Assembly: GCA_003155705.1 (NCBI GenBank)
Contig: PMEC01000064.1
Location: 12,957 to 18,137 of the forward strand
From: Bacteroidales bacterium
GTDB taxonomy: Bacteria; Bacteroidota; Bacteroidia; Bacteroidales; VadinHA17
Reading direction: 5' to 3'
Length of the DNA: 5,181 bases
Position 1 is the first letter of the stretch, and each line of letters opens with the position of its first letter. Below are positions 1 to 5,181 of the stretch, piece by piece. The notes under the pieces were generated by a model. It was not told the DNA's origin, did no database searches, and was given only the letters and a program-made list of their open reading frames with translations. A program made the position numbers and the translations under genes.

Positions 1-1320
1 CTTTTTGAAAAAGTTGATACCCTTGATTCTCCTGGTTTAATACCGCAATACCTGAAGAAATGCAAATATGAAGTGATCCTGCTGGATATGAATTTTACCC
101 GTGGTATTACTTCCGGGAAAGAAGGACTGGAATGGCTCGAAAAAATACTCCTGATCGATCCTGACGCCCGCATATTGACAACTACCGCCTATGGTGAAAT
201 CAATCTGGCAGTACAGGCAATGAAAATGGGAGCTGTTGATTTTATTATAAAACCATGGAATAAAGTGCAGCTTGTCAATTCAATACAAAATGTGATTAAC
301 CTTAGGCCGGAACCGAAGGATAACAACAAGCCCGAAAGTAACCATCTGAGAAAAGATAAAAACAGGAATCAAAAATATTCTGAAATAATCAGCCGGTCAG
401 CCCTTATGGCAAAAGTTCTCGAAACCATAAAGACCATTGCTCCAACCGATGCCAACATTTTGATAATGGGCGAGAATGGAACAGGGAAGGAGCTTGCAGC
501 CTGGGCTTTGCATAATGAATCTAAAAGAAAACAAAATAAGTTTGTTCATGTTGATCTGGGCGCACTGCCCGAGACTCTTTTCGAAGCTGAATTATTCGGA
601 CATACACGCGGCGCTTTTACTGACGCTAAAGAAGAAAGAGCAGGGAGGTTTGAGACTGCATCAGAAGGGACACTATTTCTGGATGAAATCGGGAATCTCA
701 CACTTCCTCTTCAGGCTAAAATACTTACTGCAATTCAGAGCAGGGAGGTGGTCAGAATTGGAAGCAATCATCCTGTAGCGGTAGACGTCAGGTTGATCTC
801 AGCCACAAATATGCCTCTTTATGAAATGGCAGATTCGTTTGAGTTTCGTCAGGATTTGCTTTATCGCATTAATACTGTTGAAATAATAATACCACCATTA
901 AGGGAAAGAAAAGAAGATATTGAACCCATAGCAAATCATTATCTGAAACTTTTTTCAGATCAATATGGCAAAGAAGAAATAAAAATAAAAGAAGATGCTT
1001 TCAACAAACTTAAAGAATATCACTGGCCCGGGAATATCAGGGAACTGGCCCATGCAATTGAAAGGGCGGTCATTCTCTGTAAAACCAGAACACTGATACC
1101 TGAGGATTTTAACCTGAAAATCAAATCTGTACCTGCACAACTGATTGCTGAGCCAGCAATCAGGGTTGAAGATTATGAAAAAAGAGCTATCAGCAATGCA
1201 CTTAGCAAGCATAATGGTAATCTCTCGAAAGCAGCTGAGGAACTTGGCATAGCAAGAAGCACGCTTTACCGGAAGATTGCACATTTCGGGCTGGAGAATT
1301 TATCACCTCAAATTATTTAA
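1..1320 (+). CDS. NtrC-family sigma-54-dependent response regulator, 5'-partial
   Basis: Phosphorylation-controlled activator of sigma-54 RNA polymerase in the cytoplasm. The frame is open to the left window edge and position 1 already lies inside the receiver domain. The GTG at 73 falls in the strand just before the phospho-acceptor Asp, so it is not the real start; roughly 25-30 N-terminal residues, with the acidic pair, should lie upstream. Domains in order: receiver with phospho-Asp at 85-87 (LLDMNF), conserved Thr at 184-186 (TTTAYG) and Lys at 250-252 (IIKPW); AAA+ module with Walker A GENGTGKE at 469-492, sigma-54 contact loop GAFTDA at 610-627, Walker B FLDE at 676-687 and WPGNIREL at 1024-1047; C-terminal Fis-type helix-turn-helix at about 1174-1293 (NLSKAAEELGIARSTLYRK). 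The loop is odd: the usual GAFTGA has Asp at its fifth position. The kinase gene follows after 62 bp, so the two are probably cotranscribed. Family assignment is very secure; the regulon is unknown. Confidence 0.96.
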   Translation, partial: LFEKVDTLDSPGLIPQYLKKCKYEVILLDMNFTRGITSGKEGLEWLEKILLIDPDARILTTTAYGEINLAVQAMKMGAVDFIIKPWNKVQLVNSIQNVINLRPEPKDNNKPESNHLRKDKNRNQKYSEIISRSALMAKVLETIKTIAPTDANILIMGENGTGKELAAWALHNESKRKQNKFVHVDLGALPETLFEAELFGHTRGAFTDAKEERAGRFETASEGTLFLDEIGNLTLPLQAKILTAIQSREVVRIGSNHPVAVDVRLISATNMPLYEMADSFEFRQDLLYRINTVEIIIPPLRERKEDIEPIANHYLKLFSDQYGKEEIKIKEDAFNKLKEYHWPGNIRELAHAIERAVILCKTRTLIPEDFNLKIKSVPAQLIAEPAIRVEDYEKRAISNALSKHNGNLSKAAEELGIARSTLYRKIAHFGLENLSPQII

Positions 1321-1382
1321 GTGGTGTGATTAGTATTTTTGTTCTGAGTGGCAGATAAAAAATATTTAATTGAAGAAGCATT

Positions 1383-2831
1383 ATGCGAAACATCTGGAAA
1401 TACATCTCTAATCTTGGAGTCACTGAAGCGGACACACAATTAAGCCGGAGAACTATTATTCTGACTAATCAGCTCAATTTTGTAATGCTCATATCTATGT
1501 TATTATTGCTTGTGACAACTATTGTTACACAAGGAGTTACACACATGGAACTGTCTGTAGGAACGCGTCGGATAGCGTGGACACTTCTGCTCAGCTTTCT
1601 GAATCTGGTAATTGCACGGTTTGGTTATTATAATCTCAGCAGACTTTCGCTTGTTTTTCTTCCTTCAGTTGTTTTCCTGCTAGTTCCGACGTTTATTGGA
1701 TATGTTGAAGAGGAAGCTTTTACATATTATCCTTACATAGTGATTGGTATCTCAGTTATCCCGCAAATGCTGGTACATCCGCACAAGGAAAAATTTCTAT
1801 ATTGGTTTTCCCTGTCTTATCTTTTCCTCCTTACAGTATTCATAGATCAGATTATGATCAAATTTGGCATCCCTGGGAAGGTCGAGTCTGGAATGACGAA
1901 CTATGTTGTTTTCGACAGAATAAGAAACACTGATGACATTTATCTTTATTACAAAATTGCACAAATCGGGCTTTTCCTTTTTATTAACGCAAATATCTAT
2001 TATCTGCGATTACTTAATTTCCGTTTTGAAGAGGAACTTAACAGGAAGAACAGCGAACTAGATGTACAGAATAAAGAGCTGAAAGAACAAAAGAATGAAA
2101 TAGAACGGCAAAAAGACGAACTGATCAGCAAAGAGATAAGCACATGGCAAAAACTTGTCAGTATTATTTCTCATGAGATAGTGAACTCAGCCATTCCGAT
2201 TACCAACCTGGCTGGTATGACCAGTCAGATGCTTGAAGACGAATCTGGCGCAGTTCTTAAACCCGAAAAGATCGGGGAGGAAGTAACGGAGGATATTCAT
2301 CATAGCCTGAAAATAATCGAATCTCGGACCCAGGCACTTATAAATTTTGTGAAAGCAACCAAAAGCCTTACCCGGATTCCGAAGCCAAATATCAGAAAAA
2401 TATATCTTCAGGAACTTTTAGAACGGATCACTATTCTTTACCAGGCTAAGTTTAAAGAAATTGGTGTTCATTTTGAAAAGCAAATTGTACCACCGGATCT
2501 ATTTGTGGAGGCTGACCTGGAACTTATTGAACAGGTAATCATAAACCTTATTCAGAATGCGCTGGAAGCTATGAATGAGATCTCAGATCCAAGGCTGTCA
2601 GTGATCGTTTCAAAAAATGAATCAGGCCATGTTCAGATGACCATTTCTGACAATGGGGTTGGCATAAATGATGAAGTGCTTGAAAGGATTTTCTTACCCT
2701 TTTATTCTACAAAAACGAATAGCTCCGGGATAGGTCTAAGCCTGTCGAAACAGATCATGATGCTGCATCATGCCCGGATCGAAGTAGTCACTGGGCTGAA
2801 AAAAGGTGCAACTTTTATAATGGTATTTTAG
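1383..2831 (+). CDS. Membrane sensor histidine kinase, likely partner of the upstream sigma-54 regulator
   Basis: Autophosphorylating sensor kinase of the inner membrane, 482 residues. The N-terminal half has about six hydrophobic spans (near residues 26-48, 63-79, 87-106, 115-132, 138-157, 189-209) with short loops and no recognised extracytoplasmic domain. A charged coiled coil (about 213-252, rich in E, K and Q) leads into the dimerisation domain, with phospho-acceptor His264 in SHEIVNSAIPI. The ATPase domain shows an N box (N387, N392), G1 DNGVG (423-427), an F box with LPFYSTK (438-444) and G2 GIGLSL (449-454), so it looks catalytically complete. HExxN after the His is the pattern of NtrB/NtrY-like kinases; by analogy E265 and N268 may give phosphatase activity. 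ATG 1383 is chosen because an in-frame TGA lies at 1371; the only ribosome-site hint is the purine run GAAGAAG at 1372-1378. Adjacency and type both indicate pairing with the regulator at 1-1320. The signal it senses is unknown. Confidence 0.95.
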   Translation: MRNIWKYISNLGVTEADTQLSRRTIILTNQLNFVMLISMLLLLVTTIVTQGVTHMELSVGTRRIAWTLLLSFLNLVIARFGYYNLSRLSLVFLPSVVFLLVPTFIGYVEEEAFTYYPYIVIGISVIPQMLVHPHKEKFLYWFSLSYLFLLTVFIDQIMIKFGIPGKVESGMTNYVVFDRIRNTDDIYLYYKIAQIGLFLFINANIYYLRLLNFRFEEELNRKNSELDVQNKELKEQKNEIERQKDELISKEISTWQKLVSIISHEIVNSAIPITNLAGMTSQMLEDESGAVLKPEKIGEEVTEDIHHSLKIIESRTQALINFVKATKSLTRIPKPNIRKIYLQELLERITILYQAKFKEIGVHFEKQIVPPDLFVEADLELIEQVIINLIQNALEAMNEISDPRLSVIVSKNESGHVQMTISDNGVGINDEVLERIFLPFYSTKTNSSGIGLSLSKQIMMLHHARIEVVTGLKKGATFIMVF

Positions 2832-2976
2832 AAAAGAATATGCAAACGCAGATTTACTGCTTCAGAATTCTTCAGAAGCGAGCAACTCCGTGAACCGCAA
2901 TCAACATAGTTATCAGAATAAATTTGATACTGAACCCGTTTAAAACATTATATTTGCTAAGTAACTTTTTACTGAA
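2832..2976. other. Intergenic region between the kinase and cytochrome genes
   Basis: No gene is visible in these 145 bp. Near the kinase end there is an imperfect hairpin at 2859-2879 (GCTTC...GAAGC ends, one internal mismatch, 3-nt loop) without a T tract, so it is not a convincing terminator. The right half carries the promoter listed separately. The presence of that promoter suggests the cytochrome is not simply the third gene of the two-component operon. Confidence 0.6.
2923..2956 (+). promoter_or_regulatory. Predicted Bacteroidota-type housekeeping promoter of the cytochrome gene
   Basis: The -7 element TATATTTG at 2949-2956 matches the Bacteroidota consensus TAnnTTTG exactly. A TTTG at 2923-2926 serves as the -33 element, with 22 bp between them, at the long end of the tolerated range. 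Transcription would begin near 2962-2965, giving a leader of only about 12-15 nt before the GTG start at 2977. The match and its placement are seen in the sequence; its activity is inferred. Confidence 0.6.
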
Positions 2977-3567
2977 GTGAAATCAGATAAAAAAATAGCA
3001 GTTCTGTTTCTGACAATAATTCTTAGTTTATTTCTAATCCTTGAATCTTTTCAATCTAAACAAGATTGCATAATCGCAGATAAATCCGAATATTTAAACT
3101 TCACAGGAACTTGCAGGTCTGTACAGGATAAGCCAAAATACCATTATGTCGGGATAGAAAAATGTGCTTCTATCTGTCATAATAACAAAGAGATGGGTTT
3201 CCAGTATAATATTATGAAAAGTGGTCCGCATTCTCAGGCTTTCAATATCCTCGCTTCAAAAAAGGCTCTGCATTATGCGAAAAATGACAACATAAAAGAG
3301 AATCCTCAGCAAAGTTCAGCTTGTTTAAAATGTCATGTTACCGGAGGCGGACTTGACTCAACATTTTTTGCTGCTACCTACAAAAAGGAAGATGGAGTGA
3401 CCTGTGAAGCTTGCCACAATGGAGCATATATTACAAGATCCTTCCTGCCGACAGAAATTGAATGTTTAAAATGTCACAACAATTCTGTTCACAATATTTC
3501 AAGATTTGACTTCAGGGAGAAATATGCAAAAATAGCCCATCCGAGGCCAAATAAGAAAGCAATATGA
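2977..3567 (+). CDS. Exported small multihaem c-type cytochrome, cytochrome c554-like
   Basis: Probable periplasmic or membrane-anchored electron carrier, 196 residues. The N terminus (MKSDKK, then a hydrophobic stretch near residues 7-22) is a signal peptide or anchor; no good lipobox is seen. There are three canonical haem sites, CLKCH (116-120), CEACH (143-147) and CLKCH (163-167), plus a first site CASICH (63-68) with three residues between the cysteines (CX3CH). Extra histidines at 85 (GPHSQAF), 99, 172 and 188 could be distal ligands. The order of the sites and the GPHSQAF segment resemble the cytochrome c554 family. GTG 2977 is chosen because an in-frame TAA lies at 2962 and the next ATG (residue 73) would remove the export signal and first haem site. 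It has its own predicted promoter and is convergent with the FISUMP genes. The redox partner is unknown; nitrogen-cycle activity should not be assumed. Confidence 0.88.
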   Translation: MKSDKKIAVLFLTIILSLFLILESFQSKQDCIIADKSEYLNFTGTCRSVQDKPKYHYVGIEKCASICHNNKEMGFQYNIMKSGPHSQAFNILASKKALHYAKNDNIKENPQQSSACLKCHVTGGGLDSTFFAATYKKEDGVTCEACHNGAYITRSFLPTEIECLKCHNNSVHNISRFDFREKYAKIAHPRPNKKAI

Positions 3568-3633
3568 ATACCCGTTCAACTGATTCGACGATTATTTTCA
3601 GGAAATTCTGCGTAATGTACAACTATTTGGGTC

Positions 3634-4350
3634 TTAATTGTTTTTTACGCAACGGACAGAAAAACCAAAATGTTTATCGTTAGCAGACCTGTCTGTACTG
3701 GTTTCATCGTGGTACATGCTACGAGAGAAGGCATCAAGGGCTGAGGTTGAAGTAGAACTCCACCATGTTCCTGCATGTCTGTAGTTGCCGAATGATCCAC
3801 CGTAATCACGGGAGCCCCCTGGAAGAGCTAAAAAACCAGATTCATTGGTAGCTCCGATATTCGGAGTCAGCCAGTGGGTAATGCCGGTCTCTTTAAGTTT
3901 TCCTCCGGCAACGCTTTCGCCTCCTAAATATGTTGTAAGCGTAGTCCATTCGGCATCGGATGGAACATGCCACCCGGCAGGGCATATGTTACGATTATCT
4001 GTGACTGTGTACCAGGTATATAACCGGCCATATTTAGTTGCACTGGTGTCATATCCGCCAAATGCCCATTGATATTTTGGTGAATCTTCATTAGAAATAT
4101 CTAAAGTAGCAGGAGTTGTTGTTCCTATTAATTCTCCATTTCCGAATTTTTTTGTTTTCAGGTTCTCAACCGTCCAGACTTGGGTACCAATAGTCACATA
4201 ATGATAAACATTACCATCATTGTCAGTAATAATAGTACTGTTCTCCTTCGAACAGCTATCTAAAAGGATAAATACAAATCCCATTACGAAAAACAGGCAA
4301 GTCAAAATACTTTTATTCTTCAGCATGATTATTCTAATAAAATAGTTCAT
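3634..4350 (-). CDS. FISUMP-domain (Fib_succ_major) exported protein, probable lipoprotein
   Basis: Predicted cell-envelope protein of unknown function, 238 residues from ATG 4350 or 230 from the internal ATG at 4324-4326. The second start gives a more typical signal peptide (MLKNKS, hydrophobic core, then LLDSC) and may be the real one; neither has a Shine-Dalgarno site. Cys33 (long numbering) in LDSCSKEN is a plausible lipidation site, although Asp at -2 is not ideal. The mature part has the hallmarks of the family: DGNVYHYVTIGTQVW (45-59), ENL, YGRLYTWY (107-114), CPAGWHVPSDAEW (123-135), LGG, ESGFLALPGG (170-179), WWSST (196-200) and the terminal SVRCVK. Cys123 and Cys234 are likely disulphide partners. 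It lies 172 bp downstream of a second, diverged copy on the same strand, beyond that copy's terminator, so it probably has its own promoter. The family is common in Bacteroidota and Fibrobacterota; a lectin-like fold is possible but not shown here. Confidence 0.9.
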   Translation of the reverse strand: MNYFIRIIMLKNKSILTCLFFVMGFVFILLDSCSKENSTIITDNDGNVYHYVTIGTQVWTVENLKTKKFGNGELIGTTTPATLDISNEDSPKYQWAFGGYDTSATKYGRLYTWYTVTDNRNICPAGWHVPSDAEWTTLTTYLGGESVAGGKLKETGITHWLTPNIGATNESGFLALPGGSRDYGGSFGNYRHAGTWWSSTSTSALDAFSRSMYHDETSTDRSANDKHFGFSVRCVKNN

Positions 4351-4522
4351 CTTAATTTTACAAAAACCAGATCATAGTACACAGAACGGTTTTCAAATGA
4401 ATTAATTTCTTTAAAGTTATAAAAACAATGATTCCGGGCAAAAAAAATCCATCTGCTGGTGAAAAATACAGATGGATTGAATTTGCACTATTGGTTCTCA
4501 ACAGGTCGTGAATGAACTCTGT
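4351..4522. other. Intergenic region between the two FISUMP genes
   Basis: These 172 bp hold the terminator of the upstream minus-strand gene (4440-4478) and, between it and the downstream start, about 90 bp of AT-rich leader. On the minus strand the leader contains TTCATTTG (4392-4399), one base off the TAnnTTTG consensus, with a TTG about 24 bp upstream. This is too weak to list as a promoter. No coding potential is evident. Confidence 0.5.
4440..4478 (-). terminator. Intrinsic terminator after the FISUMP gene at 4523-5155
   Basis: Read on the minus strand, a perfect 10-bp stem (AATCCATCTG pairing with CAGATGGATT, arms at 4469-4478 and 4446-4455) encloses a 13-nt loop and is followed directly by a run of T (4440-4445, with two more T in the stem end). 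It lies 44 nt past the stop codon. On the plus strand no T tract follows, so it acts in the minus direction only. It separates the two FISUMP genes transcriptionally, fully or partly. Confidence 0.85.
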
Positions 4523-5155
4523 TCAATCCTTGATGCAACGTACAGATGAACCACGACTTTTTGTAGCATAATCCAGCTTTTCATTTTTATAATAGTCGCC
4601 TAAAGTCCTGAAACAAGCATTAAGATAATTGTTTTCACCTGGTTCAGTAGTCGAGCTCCACCAATAGCCATAACTGCCAAGATATTGAAATTTGATTTTC
4701 TTGTTAAATAAATCATAATCGTATAATCCGCCAGGAAGTGCTGTGAACTTGCTTTCATTGTTCACTTCAGGATCATCTTCTTTCCAATGTGCCGTACCTG
4801 ATTCTTTTAATTTTAGGTGCGCAATACTGTCTCCTCCTAAATTTGAATTGAGTGTTGCCCATTCCTTCTCTGAAGGCAGGTGCCAGCCGGAAGGACAAAC
4901 TTTTGTTGCTGTTTCCCAGTTATATAAATATCCATATATTTTCGCATTACTTTCGATGTTGTTATATGCAAAACATCCACTGCCGGCCTTCCAGGCGAGG
5001 TTTTCTGCCATCCATGTCTGGGTACCTATCTTTACTGTTTTGTAAGTTTTCCCGTCTCTTGAATCAGAAAAAGTACCCAAAACAGCCACCTGAGCTACTG
5101 AGCTCAATGCAATATTCACAATTGCAATCGCGATAAATAAAGATTTGTTTTTCAT
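4523..5155 (-). CDS. FISUMP-domain (Fib_succ_major) secreted protein, paralogue of the 3634-4350 product
   Basis: Predicted exported protein of unknown function, 210 residues. The signal peptide (MKNKS, hydrophobic core, then SSVAQ) suits signal peptidase I cleavage after Ala21, so unlike its neighbour this copy is not a lipoprotein. Family hallmarks in order: DGKTYKTVKIGTQTW (34-48), AENL, YGYLYNWETA (74-83), CPSGWHLPSEKEW (87-99), LGGDS (107-111), ALPGGLYDYD (139-148), WWSSTT (165-170) and terminal SSVRCIK. Cys87 and Cys207 match the conserved pair of the paralogue; Cys61 and Cys181 are extra. The N-terminal and central motifs align well with the neighbour, while the region between WWSST and VRC is strongly diverged. 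The ATG at 5153-5155 is preceded by an AT-rich stretch ending AAAAGG with no useful spacing, as is common in Bacteroidota; its promoter must lie mostly beyond the window. The gene ends at a strong terminator. Confidence 0.92.
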   Translation of the reverse strand: MKNKSLFIAIAIVNIALSSVAQVAVLGTFSDSRDGKTYKTVKIGTQTWMAENLAWKAGSGCFAYNNIESNAKIYGYLYNWETATKVCPSGWHLPSEKEWATLNSNLGGDSIAHLKLKESGTAHWKEDDPEVNNESKFTALPGGLYDYDLFNKKIKFQYLGSYGYWWSSTTEPGENNYLNACFRTLGDYYKNEKLDYATKSRGSSVRCIKD

Positions 5156-5181
5156 CCTTTTATAATATTTTATTTGTTCTA

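Noticed and set aside
73..75. GTG as the start of the response regulator
   Set aside because: It lies in the receiver strand just before the phospho-Asp, and the frame is open with family-like sequence back to position 1.
476..778. Overlapping plus-strand frame inside the response regulator
   Set aside because: It lies wholly within the AAA+ coding sequence in another frame and has no recognisable features.
1321..1382. Promoter or sigma-54 site before the kinase gene (TATTTTTG at 1334-1341; TGGCAG at 1349-1354)
   Set aside because: The TAnnTTTG match has no -33 partner, and the TGGCAG is not followed by GC at the -12 position. Cotranscription with the regulator is simpler.
2859..2879. Hairpin and TTCAGAA direct repeat after the kinase gene as a terminator
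   Set aside because: The stem has a mismatch and a short loop, and no T tract follows on the plus strand.
3609..3651. Inverted repeat TGCGTAA/TTACGCA and the T run at 3641-3646 as a terminator for the cytochrome gene
   Set aside because: The arms are 7 bp with a 29-nt loop and the second arm lies in FISUMP coding sequence; the T run precedes the end of the second arm. An inner ACAA/TTGT pairing is too weak to call.
3845..4072. Plus-strand open frame opposite the FISUMP gene
   Set aside because: It mirrors conserved FISUMP codons on the minus strand and resembles no known protein; a similar frame recurs opposite the paralogue at 4743-5045, as expected for an antisense shadow.

Overview
The window looks like chromosomal DNA from a member of the Bacteroidota. 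Four things point there: AT-rich composition, weak or absent Shine-Dalgarno sequences, a TAnnTTTG-type promoter in front of the cytochrome gene, and the protein families present (a GAFTDA-type sigma-54 activator, an HExxN histidine kinase, a small c554-type multihaem cytochrome and FISUMP-domain exported proteins). A genus cannot be named from this sequence.

Layout: positions 1-1320 (+) hold an NtrC-type response regulator whose start lies before the window. Positions 1383-2831 (+) hold a membrane histidine kinase with six predicted membrane spans, which almost certainly forms the cognate two-component pair. After a 145-bp gap carrying a good Bacteroidota-type promoter comes a small exported multihaem c-type cytochrome (2977-3567, +). 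Two same-strand paralogues follow on the minus strand, convergent with the cytochrome. Both are exported proteins with a Fib_succ_major (FISUMP) domain, one probably a lipoprotein (3634-4326/4350) and one with an ordinary signal peptide (4523-5155). The 5'-most of the pair in transcription order (4523-5155) is followed by a clear intrinsic terminator at 4440-4478.

Working together: the kinase and regulator should form a phosphorelay that activates sigma-54 promoters. No -24/-12 element was found in the intergenic stretches here, so the targets are probably outside the window. The cytochrome appears to be transcribed separately from its own housekeeping-type promoter, and nothing in the sequence ties it to the two-component system. 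The FISUMP pair looks like an old tandem duplication of cell-envelope proteins of unknown function.

I see no convincing undescribed multi-gene system. The points most worth a second look are the natural GAFTDA substitution in the activator, the CX3CH haem site of the cytochrome, the unassigned six-span sensor module, and the diverged C-terminal halves of the FISUMP paralogues.
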